DNA of 14,800 nt, from positions 1-14,800 of the forward strand of contig DIEY01000089.1 in the NCBI GenBank assembly GCA_002418865.1, written 5' to 3'. Positions 1 to 5,723 of this stretch are shown piece by piece (the first letter of the stretch is position 1; the number at the start of each line of letters is the position of its first letter). The notes under the pieces were generated by a model. It was not told the origin of the DNA and did not search any database. It worked only from the letters and a program-made list of their open reading frames with translations. The position numbers and the translations under genes are program-made. Source of the stretch: Bacteroidales bacterium UBA5762. Lineage in GTDB: Bacteria; Bacteroidota; Bacteroidia; Bacteroidales; TTA-H9.

Positions 1-344
1 TCCGTTCCCTGAGCGGAGTCGAAGGGAACGTAATTCTTATAGTGGCTTTCATTGGTGCATTCCGACAGTCTATGAAGTTCTTCGCTTGGATCTGCTAAGC
101 CCCAACTGTTTATTAATGCTTCTTTCTTTTTTCTGCTCCACCCTTGTATCTGCTTTTCGCGATAAAATGCTTCGGCTATACTTTGAAATTCTTCAAAATA
201 TACCAGTTTAACAGGTAAGTGTTTTTTGGTATGATTGGCACCCTCGCCATTTTGGTGTTGTTTTAACCGGCGTTCCAAATTCTTGGTGCTACCGGTGTAA
301 TAGCTACCATCAGCACATTGCAATATATACATATATCCTTTCAT
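1..344 (-). CDS. GIY-YIG nuclease domain protein (3' end beyond window)
   Basis: The minus-strand reading frame opens at ATG 344-342 and has no stop before the window edge (114 codons visible). It begins MKGYMYILQCADGSYYTGST, the classic GIY-YIG start (here Y-I-L followed by Y-T-G), then KNLERRLKQHQNGEGANHT, then a YREKQIQGWSRKKKEALI helix typical of the short UvrC/YhbQ-like GIY-YIG family of about 80-110 residues. Such proteins are single-domain putative endonucleases; their cellular role is mostly unknown. The catalytic Tyr, Arg (ERRL) and Glu (FYREKQI) candidates are present. The last visible codons lie in a REP-like palindrome (3-30) and encode PFDSAQGT, so the natural C-terminus may be extended by the repeat. 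The start lies directly beside a decayed antitoxin-like relic. Family assignment is firm, function is not. Confidence 0.85.
   Translation of the reverse strand, partial: MKGYMYILQCADGSYYTGSTKNLERRLKQHQNGEGANHTKKHLPVKLVYFEEFQSIAEAFYREKQIQGWSRKKKEALINSWGLADPSEELHRLSECTNESHYKNYVPFDSAQGT
3..30. repeat. REP-like palindrome (8-bp arms)
   Basis: CGTTCCCT (3-10) and AGGGAACG (23-30) are perfect inverted arms around a 12-base centre, gagcggagtcga. The motif CCCTGAGCGGAGTCGAAGGG resembles a dispersed palindromic repeat that I recall as common in Bacteroidota and some other genomes. It lies inside the open frame of the GIY-YIG gene. Only one copy is seen in this window, so calling it a dispersed repeat rests on memory of the motif, not on copies visible here. 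Confidence 0.6.
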
Positions 345-865
345 AAAACCGGAAACTGTTGGATCAGTTATTCTATTCTATTCATTTAATCCTCCCGTAA
401 ATTCAAAATCTGATCTATCGAAAGATTCGATGCATTATATTTTTCTGCCATGACATTATAAGATTATCGTCGAGTGTTAACTTTAATGTCATTTTTTAAA
501 TAAATTCTTCACCTGCCTGGGTGTTTGGGATCGAATGGGTAATTGTAAAACAAATGTATCGTTTTTTGTAATCATATTTTTATTCTATGTTAAATTTTTC
601 ATTCATGGCAGAAAACAATTTTATCGTAGTATTATGAAAAAAAGAGATTGTCCATTCTGATTTACAGAAATCAAAGGTTCTCATTTCCGATGGGTATAAG
701 ATAAACCCAAAGTAGTTCGAAGAATGGGTAGTACCTCAGAAAACGACTTTTTAAGTAGAAGGAAAGGGGATAAACAGATGTCAGCAAATAAAAAAAGCAA
801 CATAATAATCGTTGCATCCAGCTATTTCAGGACTTAGATCGCTTTTCTTCGGTAGGGTAACCATT
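345..865. other. intergenic region with coding remnants, no intact gene
   Basis: Apart from the antitoxin-like relic at 386-492, this 521-base gap holds only short fragments. A 28-codon minus frame (575-489) abuts the relic. A plus frame near 644-750 reads KVLISDGYKINPK, stop, FEEWVVPQKTTF, which looks like a broken coding remnant with one in-frame stop. A 19-codon plus frame (778-837, MSANKKSN...) follows a purine-rich GGAAAGGGGA. None is long enough or conserved enough by eye to call a gene. The pattern fits a region of decayed accessory genes. Confidence 0.5.
386..492 (-). pseudogene. decayed small antitoxin-like gene (DUF6364-like)
   Basis: From ATG 492 the minus strand reads MTLKLTLDDNLI. 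A one-base frame change near 455 then lets it continue as VMAEKYNASNLSIDQILN, ending LRED and TAA at 388-386. The joined peptide has the look of the short helix-rich antitoxins of the DUF6364 type (MxxKLTL... AKxYA... SLSxLIxxYL), but it is shortened and frameshifted. Directly after the stop comes ATGAATAGAATAGAATAA (385-368), a four-residue start resembling the MNRI opening of PIN-type toxins. It ends at once, and the GIY-YIG gene begins 24 bases further on. The start also overlaps by ATGA the stop of a 28-codon frame (575-489, MITKNDTFVLQL...). The family guess comes from residue pattern only. Confidence 0.35.
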
Positions 866-2138
866 TTAATTTACTACATCGGAAAAGTTCCAAGCCTGAA
901 TGTGTTTTATCCCTTCCTTTGAAGGAAAACGTATCTCGTCCATCGTTACGACGTATTTGTCGTAATTATCTTTTATGGCTTCCAATGGACCATATTCACG
1001 TGCAATCACCTTTTCGTCGGTGAGCATATAGCAGCACTGGATATAAATCATTTCGTCCCCTCTTCTGGCAATAAAATCGATTTCCTTACCCCTGAAAGTG
1101 CCGACATAAACCATATATCCCTTTTTTTTTCAATTCCAAAAAAAGCAGATTTTCCAATTTATACCCTACTCCATGATCGAATTCAGGGTAAAGATAATTT
1201 TTAAAACACAAATCGCTCATATAATATTTATAAATGCCCGACAATACTTTTTTCCCTTTGATGTTGAAACGTTCTAATTTATGAATTAAAAAGGATTGTT
1301 CGAGATAGGAAATATAGTTTGACAAGGTATCGTAACTTGTTTTTCGTTTTTTCGTTCCAAAGTAATTCAGGATGTTTGTGATGGAAATCAGGTTTGAAGC
1401 ATTATTTACCAGATAAATAAACACATCCTCCAGCAGTTTGGCATCTTTAATGGTATAATGCCAGATGATATCGCGCAATAAAATGGTGTCTTTTAGGGCC
1501 GAAATATAATTGCGTCTTGTTTCTTCGTTGGGGAGCACAAATAATTCGGGTAAAGCACCCGTTTCCATATATTCTGCATAACTCCATCGGGATTTTTGTT
1601 TTTTGGTAATTCCTAAATATTCGGCATAACTAAAAGGGAAAATCTCAAATTTGACATAACGACCTGCTAATAATGTTGCCAATTCCCCTGATAACATCTC
1701 GGAATTAGAACCCGTAATAAAAATTTCGCAAGGTTCTGAAAAATCCTGAGAATGAGAATTAACAAAATGTTCCCACCCTTTTATCATTTATATTTCATCG
1801 ATAAAAAGATAAAATTTCCCTTGGGGTTCCAAACTCGCCTTATAGGCATTTACCGTCTCCTCCAATTCTGTGTAGGTGGTTAAAAAATCATACTCAATAA
1901 ATTCCTTATTGATATAAAAGATGTTTTTGGCAGGGATGCCGATGCTTATCAGTTGTGAAGCGATTTGCCTAAGGATATAACTTTTGCCCACACGCCGTTG
2001 CATAACCAATACTTTCACCAGCCGAGTATTCAGATAATTCATGATCTTATCGGTGTAATCATGGCGAGGAAAACCTGTTTCTATAACAATTCCTTTCCAG
2101 AAATTATAGTTGGCTAGTGCTGCAATTTTTTCGTCCAT
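866..2138 (-). pseudogene. AAA (AAA_14/DUF4143) ATPase gene, broken twice
   Basis: Three adjacent minus-strand frames join into one roughly 420-residue protein of the AAA_14 plus DUF4143 family. The N-terminal part has a P-loop-like MQRRVGKS (residues 46-53, first glycine seemingly replaced by Met46) and Walker B FYLFIDEI. The middle has the family signature FITGSNSEMLSGELATLLAGR and FPFSYAEYL. The C-terminal part has a PD-(D/E)XK-like end (YKLENLLFLEL... GKEIDFIARR... YIQCCY). Two lesions interrupt it. An in-frame TAA (1790-1788) follows FIDEI, where the family usually continues with Q/N residues. A run of nine A on the coding strand (1130-1122) shifts the frame; eight would restore LELKKKGYMVYVGTF. 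Such ATPases are common accessory genes of unclear function. Start ATG 2138 is chosen because the family's N-terminus (helix, then RxD/Y motif) follows it. The rest of the protein is well preserved, so inactivation looks recent. Confidence 0.85.
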
Positions 2139-2188
2139 ACTCGAAAATATTTATAAATATATAACTTTTTTCAAGTATGCTCGAAAAT
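2137..2188. repeat. 12-bp direct repeat at start of the DUF4143 gene
   Basis: atactcgaaaat (2137-2148) and atgctcgaaaat (2177-2188) differ at one base and lie exactly 40 bp apart. The first overlaps the start codon of the ATPase gene (ATG 2138, minus strand) and the second is in its upstream region. On the coding strand each reads ATTTTCGAG(T/C)AT. The copy next to the start contains TATTTTCG, close to the -7 box TAnnTTTG. This could be an autoregulatory operator pair or a promoter duplication. The repeat itself is plain; its role is inference. Confidence 0.4.
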
Positions 2189-2457
2189 TAATCACAAAAT
2201 ATTGGTCAATAAATGCTGTTATTTTAGCCCTCAAAAAACAAGCAGTAAAAATAAAAGTTGTATTTATAACTGCCATGGAATACTTCAATTGGAAAATTTT
2301 TTTCTTTATTTTTTGGGGTTTCTTAAAAAAATTCCCTGTTTTTCCCTCCAATAACGGGTTCCATTCTTATGAGAACATTTGCCTAAGAATAGGGAGTTGA
2401 CGAGACGAAAGAATCGAAAAAAATAATAGTTTTGTAAAAAGAATGCAAGGCTTTTTA
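2151..2457. other. AT-rich intergenic region between divergent genes
   Basis: This stretch separates the broken ATPase gene (minus) from the DUF72 operon (plus). It is strongly AT-rich, with long A and T runs that open short frames on both strands (up to 96 codons). Their translations are low-complexity, rich in F, K and I, and match no family I know. The only supported element is the TAGTTTTG promoter box near its right end. Confidence 0.5.
2427..2434 (+). promoter_or_regulatory. Bacteroidota -7 box (TAGTTTTG) for DUF72 operon
   Basis: TAGTTTTG matches TAnnTTTG exactly. A clear -33 TTTG at the expected spacing is missing; TTGAC at 2397-2401 is too far away to fit well. Transcription would begin near 2440, giving a leader of about 110 bases that contains the folded element at 2458-2550. 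Confidence 0.5.
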
Positions 2458-2550
2458 AGGAGTTCATTTCTTTATGATAAAGAAAAGTGGTCCATTTGAA
2501 GGGATTCAAATAAGATGTAAATGAACTTCTGATAGTTATCAGGTAACTAT
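2458..2550 (+). promoter_or_regulatory. structured 5' leader: three-way junction plus start-codon hairpin
   Basis: Four complementary helices lie side by side. P1 pairs AGGAGTTCA (2458-2466) with TGAACTTCT (2522-2530), with one G-U. P2 pairs TTTCTTTA (2467-2474) with TAAAGAAA (2478-2485) around a 3-base loop. P3 pairs ATTTGAA (2494-2500) with TTCAAAT (2505-2511) around loop GGGA. P1 encloses P2 and P3, giving a compact three-way junction. P4 then pairs ATAGTTA (2532-2538) with TAACTAT (2544-2550). Its loop TCAGG holds the only AGG close to the start codon, and its 3' strand overlaps ATG 2549-2551. The helices are AT-rich, so folding energy is modest. I know no riboswitch class with this shape. 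The pairing is seen; regulation is inferred. Confidence 0.45.
2474..2524 (+). CDS. possible 16-codon leader peptide
   Basis: ATG 2474 to TGA 2522-2524 encodes MIKKSGPFEGIQIRCK. It is preceded at 2457-2462 by AAGGAG, an unusually good Shine-Dalgarno match for this window, 11 bases before the ATG. The SD and the stop codon lie on the two opposite strands of P1, so a ribosome reading this frame would open the junction. It ends 24 bases before the DUF72 start. No known leader peptide is recognised, and a chance ORF cannot be excluded. Confidence 0.3.
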   Translation: MIKKSGPFEGIQIRCK

Positions 2551-3298
2551 GGAAGCAAGATCAAGATTATATATCGGAACGTCGGGATGGAGCTACAAAC
2601 ACTGGGAAGGCATCTTTTATCCGAAAGAGGTTAAGCCGACTAAATACCTGGAATATTACGCGACAAAATTTAACTGTGTTGAATTGAACTCGAGCTTTTA
2701 TCATCTTCCCCAAAAGAAAACGGTATCTGGATGGGTACAACGTACGCAGGACACATTTAAGTTTTGTCCGAAGCTAAGCCGTTACATTACCCATCAAAAA
2801 AAACTCATCGACATCGAGGAACCTCTTCAGAAGTTCTTCGACCTGTTTGAAGAGATGAAAAAAAAGTTGGGACCCGTTCTCATCCAATTACCACCAGGTC
2901 TGGAGTTTGACTTATCTCTCATAGAGGAATTTCTGGAACTGTTAAAAAAAAGATATCCTTCCTACAGGTTTGCGATTGAGGCCAGAAATCGAACATGGAT
3001 CACCGATCAATTTTTCAATTTGCTTGAAAAGTATGGGATTTCCTTTGTGATTGCCGATTCTGGAACAAGATTTCCTTATCATGAAACGGTCACAACAGAT
3101 TTTGTTTACCTTCGGTTCCACGGCCATGAATCGCTCTATGCTTCCAATTACAGCGAAGCAGATTTGGCCGGGTACGCCCAAAAAATTAAAAATTGGCTCG
3201 AGCAGGGAAACGAGGTATGGGGATTTTTCAATAACGATTTTCATGGCTTTGCCGTAAAAAATGCAGAACGATTAAGGAATTTGATTGAATCGAACTAA
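2549..3298 (+). CDS. DUF72 domain protein (YecE-like TIM barrel)
   Basis: The 249-residue protein opens with YIGTSGWSYKHWEGIFYP, the hallmark of the DUF72/YecE family, followed by YYATKFNCVELNSSFYHLP, FKFCPKLSRYITH, LGPVLIQLPP, FAIEARNRTW and, near the end, VWGFFNNDFHGFAVKNA. All family blocks are in order and the length is normal (about 240-290). The fold is known to be a TIM barrel; the biochemical activity is not settled. ATG 2549 is preferred because the conserved start follows within a few residues. The start codon lies inside hairpin P4 of the leader. Its stop shares the sequence TAATG with the start of the Mut7-C gene, so the two are very likely co-transcribed and translationally coupled. 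Confidence 0.9.
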   Translation: MEARSRLYIGTSGWSYKHWEGIFYPKEVKPTKYLEYYATKFNCVELNSSFYHLPQKKTVSGWVQRTQDTFKFCPKLSRYITHQKKLIDIEEPLQKFFDLFEEMKKKLGPVLIQLPPGLEFDLSLIEEFLELLKKRYPSYRFAIEARNRTWITDQFFNLLEKYGISFVIADSGTRFPYHETVTTDFVYLRFHGHESLYASNYSEADLAGYAQKIKNWLEQGNEVWGFFNNDFHGFAVKNAERLRNLIESN

Positions 3299-4062
3299 TG
3301 AGTAAGGTATATTTTCGTTTTTATGAAGAGTTGAATGACCATCTTCCTGAGGAGATGCGAAAGGTATGGTTTGAATATCCATTGAAAGACCGGATTTCGG
3401 TGCAAGAGGCAATCAGTTCACTGGGAGTACCGCCAGCTGAAGTCGATTTGATCCTGGTAAATCAGCTCTCAAAAGGATTTGACTACATCCTGCAGGACGA
3501 AGACCGAATATCGGTATACCCCGTATTTGAGCTTTTCGATATTTCAGAAATAAGCGAATTACGGGAAAAACCGCTCCGGGAGATCAGGTTTATCTGCGAT
3601 GTTCATTTGGGCAAATTAAGCCGGTATATGCGCATGCTTGGATTTGATACCTTGTATTCCAACCAATACACCAACGAGCAGATTATCCAAATTGCGACTG
3701 AAGAAAAAAGGATTATCCTTTCCCGCAATTGCCGGTTAATCAGAGATAAAAGAGTAACCCATTCCTATTGGGTCAGGTCGTCTGATCCGTTGGAACAGAT
3801 CCGTGATCTCGTCAATAAACTGGATTTGTCGAAGAGTATTGATCCGCTAACTCGTTGCATGGAATGTAACGGCATACTCGTTCCGGTGGATAAGCAGCAA
3901 ATCCTTCCTCAACTGGAACCACGCACGGCAAACTATTTTAATGAGTTTTTTCGCTGCAATACGTGTGCTCATATCTACTGGAAGGGATCACATTTCGAAA
4001 ATATGCTCGGCTTTATCGATCAGCACATCCTTCCGGATGAATATGATTATTTAAATTGTTGA
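3298..4062 (+). CDS. ubiquitin-like/Mut7-C (PIN-like) protein with zinc ribbon
   Basis: This 254-residue protein has two parts. Residues 1-80 (MSKVYFRFYEELNDHLP... LILVNQLSKGFDYILQDEDRISVYPVFE) match the ubiquitin/MoaD-like Ub-Mut7C fold. Residues 97-240 match Mut7-C, a PIN-like nuclease fold: FICDVHLGKLSRYMRMLGFDT with the conserved Asp101, then IILSRNCRLIRDKRV, and a zinc ribbon CMEC (187-190) plus CNTC (220-223). Family members usually carry TRDR where this one has SRNC (142-145), so an acidic residue expected at the active site is Asn144 here. The N-terminal domain does not end in the Gly-Gly of a transferable modifier. Its ATG overlaps the stop of the DUF72 gene. RNase activity is the family expectation; in this copy it may be lost or altered. 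Confidence 0.88.
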   Translation: MSKVYFRFYEELNDHLPEEMRKVWFEYPLKDRISVQEAISSLGVPPAEVDLILVNQLSKGFDYILQDEDRISVYPVFELFDISEISELREKPLREIRFICDVHLGKLSRYMRMLGFDTLYSNQYTNEQIIQIATEEKRIILSRNCRLIRDKRVTHSYWVRSSDPLEQIRDLVNKLDLSKSIDPLTRCMECNGILVPVDKQQILPQLEPRTANYFNEFFRCNTCAHIYWKGSHFENMLGFIDQHILPDEYDYLNC

Positions 4063-4137
4063 AAGTTAGACTTTTCCAAGGAAAGACATACAAAGTTTCC
4101 GATTGCACATAAATGACTCTGAATATTTTTCTGGTTT

Positions 4138-4167
4138 CTAATTTTTGGCTTAATGGTCAAAAATTAG
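4138..4167 (+). terminator. hairpin downstream of Mut7-C gene, possible terminator
   Basis: CTAATTTTTG (4138-4147) pairs perfectly with CAAAAATTAG (4158-4167) around loop gcttaatggt, and outer GTTT (4134-4137) can pair with AAAC (4173-4176) across a bulge. It lies 76 bases after the stop codon. The stem is AT-rich and no T-run follows, so it is a poor intrinsic terminator. It may be a processing site or a relic of another element. Confidence 0.3.
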
Positions 4168-4316
4168 GATAGAAACTTCTACAAGCCTTATTATTGATAG
4201 CTTTGAAGCAAATCAAAGGTTATGAATAAAAAAAGTGCTTTCACTGTAACAGCTGAACGAAAAGGGAAAGAGGTATCCTGCCTACATCTCCAAAACTTAC
4301 TGAAGATCAAATCATC

Positions 4317-4347
4317 TTGCCACAGATTTGTCATATAATTGTGGCAA
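4317..4347. promoter_or_regulatory. 8-bp inverted repeat upstream of DUF6088 relic (operator candidate)
   Basis: TTGCCACA (4317-4324) and TGTGGCAA (4340-4347) form a perfect inverted repeat with a 15-base spacer, ending 34 bases before the relic's ATG at 4382. AbiEi-type antitoxins are known to repress their own promoter by binding inverted repeats. The position makes this a candidate leftover operator, but that link is inference. Confidence 0.35.
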
Positions 4348-4381
4348 AATAATCTTATATTATTGAAGGGAAATGTTTATA

Positions 4382-4598
4382 ATGAGATAAAAAAAGAATC
4401 GTATCAGCTAAACATGGCACACTTTTCTTCCCGGATGATTTTGCGAAATTGGGTACGTCAGATACCATCCTATCCACATTGGTGCGCTTATGATATTCTG
4501 GTATTTTCGTTCGCGTAGCGCCAGGCATTTATTATTATCCAAAGATTGATACCGAATGGGGAAGTGGAATAATGTCTTCGAGTATAGGAGAAATTACT
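4382..4598 (+). pseudogene. DUF6088 (AbiEi-like antitoxin) remnant
   Basis: After ATG 4382 and a one-base slip, the frame from 4386 reads DKKRIVSAKHGTLFFPDDF, then AKLGTSDTILSTLVRL, TGA (4491-4493), then in the same frame YSGIFVRVAPGIYYYPKID and TEWGSGIMSSSIGEI. This is the N-terminal winged-helix region of DUF6088/AbiEi-like antitoxins (GTLFFPxDFxxLGSSxxVRxxLxRL... RLAxGIYYYPKID... PSIxEIA). Defects are a shift at the start, an internal stop and loss of everything after SIGEI, where the family would continue with AxAxRD and the rest of the protein. No nucleotidyltransferase toxin partner is nearby. The remnant ends beside the exbD terminator. Confidence 0.7.
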
Positions 4599-4606
4599 AA
4601 TGGAAA

Positions 4607-4640
4607 GAGGCCCCCAGGCATGTATATCCCTGAGAGCCTC
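4607..4640 (-). terminator. hairpin terminator of the exbB-exbD operon
   Basis: GAGGCCCCCAGG (4607-4618) and CCTGAGAGCCTC (4629-4640) form a 12-bp stem, with two G-U pairs in the minus-strand RNA, around a 10-base loop. It begins 26 bases after the exbD stop. On the minus strand it is preceded by A/T-rich TTTTTTG and followed by TTTCC, so the T-tract is short. As seen from the plus strand it is followed by AAAAAATT. This is the only GC-rich hairpin near the operon end. Confidence 0.65.
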
Positions 4641-4666
4641 AAAAAATTAGCCATGAAAAAGAAAGT

Positions 4667-5131
4667 TTACTTGCTTGCAACGGCTTTTCGGGCAGAATAG
4701 TTGATTTTGAATGCTCCTACCTGTCTGAGTTCCTGTTTAATATCTGTTACAATGCCCATACGAGTTTCTTCATCTACTTTTAATGAAGTAGTAAGCAGAG
4801 GTCTATCCACTTCATCGCGAGCTTCTCTTTCGCGCGTAATAAATTCGCGAATATCGGCTACTGTAGCAAATTGATTATTAAGTTGAATTCGGCTTTCTGT
4901 ACCATATCTCGAATCAGTAGGTTGCCCAACATAAATAAAGCTGACCAATGATTTTCTTTCGAGTTTTGCAACTTCAGTAGCTTGAGGAACTTTTACTCTG
5001 ACGATCAATGAACTTTCTCGGATAGTAGTAATAACCATGAAAAAAAACAAGAACATAAAAATAATATCCGACATAGAACCGGTATTTATTCCCGGAGTTG
5101 CGCGTTTTTCCGATTTTTTAAATCTTGGCAT
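4667..5131 (-). CDS. ExbD/TolR biopolymer transport protein (second copy)
   Basis: The 154-residue protein has a short cytoplasmic start (MPRFKKSEKRATPGINTGSM), a single transmembrane helix SDIIFMFLFFFMVITT (about 21-37) with the conserved proton-carrying Asp22, and a periplasmic domain ending in VGAFKINYSARKAV. This is the ExbD/TolR pattern: a peptidoglycan-side stator partner of an ExbB/TolQ proton channel. It starts one base after the stop of the upstream exbD, so the two are surely translated from one message. It is the last gene before the hairpin at 4607-4640. Its periplasmic domain differs from that of its neighbour, suggesting the two form an unequal pair rather than a recent duplication. 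Confidence 0.9.
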   Translation of the reverse strand: MPRFKKSEKRATPGINTGSMSDIIFMFLFFFMVITTIRESSLIVRVKVPQATEVAKLERKSLVSFIYVGQPTDSRYGTESRIQLNNQFATVADIREFITREREARDEVDRPLLTTSLKVDEETRMGIVTDIKQELRQVGAFKINYSARKAVASK

Positions 5132-5132
5132 A

Positions 5133-5705
5133 TTATTTACCTCCTACATTTTCTGGTTCAGCTTCTGAAATTGACATTGGAATAGCTTTTTGTATAGCAT
5201 CGATATATTCTTGATTCGACAATTGGCTAAATTTTACGCCAAATCGTTGTACAGAGAGCTCGTCTCGGAGTTCATTAAAGGCAGCAGTAAGCTCATTCTG
5301 AACCTTAAGGTACATTTTATAGGAAGTACCTCGGTCATTTTTAAGTGAAATAACTCCTTTAGAGATTTCAACTTCTCCCAAGCCAGGAATGTATTCGCTC
5401 TTTTTTTCGGGTAGATCGGGACTATTATAAGGATTTGCTATAAACTCCTTAGCAGCTGCTTTAAGCATACTAATATCCATGGGTCGACCCTGCACGAGGA
5501 GATCATCATTTTTATTCACTAAAACCGTGAAGATATTTCTCTTTTTAATATCTGCCTGTTCTTGGGTAGGATCCGGAGGAGGTGGTAAACGTCTCAAAAT
5601 CCCTAGATCCGTGTCGATAGAAGAGGTCAACAGGAAAAAAGTAAGTAAAAGGAAGGAAATATCTGCCATTGAACCGGTATTAAGTTCTGGCCTTGAGCGT
5701 TTCAT
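5133..5705 (-). CDS. ExbD/TolR biopolymer transport protein (first copy)
   Basis: This 190-residue ExbD-like protein begins MKRSRPELNTGSMADISF and has one membrane helix (about 14-30) with the conserved Asp15. It continues through a proline-rich linker (RRLPPPPDPTQEQ) into a periplasmic domain longer than usual, including a segment with GEVEISKGVISLKND before the VQNELTAAFNELRDEL helix. ExbD partners ExbB to convert proton flow into mechanical work on outer-membrane systems. The larger length and the acidic, glycine-rich insertion distinguish it from the second copy. It follows the small membrane protein by 18 bases. Confidence 0.9.
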   Translation of the reverse strand: MKRSRPELNTGSMADISFLLLTFFLLTSSIDTDLGILRRLPPPPDPTQEQADIKKRNIFTVLVNKNDDLLVQGRPMDISMLKAAAKEFIANPYNSPDLPEKKSEYIPGLGEVEISKGVISLKNDRGTSYKMYLKVQNELTAAFNELRDELSVQRFGVKFSQLSNQEYIDAIQKAIPMSISEAEPENVGGK

Positions 5706-5723
5706 AATAATAATTTTTAAGGT

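Larger units (their letters stand above)
4063..4606. other. intergenic region with relics and two strong palindromes
   Basis: No intact gene is seen between the Mut7-C gene and the exbD terminator. The stretch holds a 10-bp hairpin (4138-4167), a 38-codon plus frame (4222-4338, MNKKSAFTVTAERKGKEV...) with no clear family, an 8-bp inverted repeat (4317-4347) and a decayed DUF6088-type gene (4382-4598). Confidence 0.6.

Noticed and set aside
644..755. Plus-strand coding-like fragment KVLISDGYKINPK-stop-FEEWVVPQKTTF
   Set aside because: It looks like a decayed gene piece but is under 40 residues and no family could be named, so it is only mentioned in the intergenic note.
778..837. 19-codon frame with a purine-rich site before it
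   Set aside because: It is too short and unlike any known small protein; a good-looking ribosome site alone is not enough in AT-rich DNA.
2110..2400. 96-codon plus-strand open frame and overlapping 66/67-codon minus frames
   Set aside because: Their translations are low-complexity and driven by A and T runs, match no family, and partly overlap the ATPase gene start and its repeats.
4222..4338. 38-codon frame beginning MNKKSAFTVTAERKGKEV
   Set aside because: The first residues faintly recall HicB-like antitoxins, but the rest does not, there is no toxin partner, and the frame ends inside the inverted repeat. It may be another remnant, but evidence is too thin to call.
4334..4339. TATAAT inside the 4317-4347 inverted repeat as a sigma-70 -10 box
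   Set aside because: TTGCCA lies only 11 bases upstream, too close for a -35, and Bacteroidota promoters use a different consensus.
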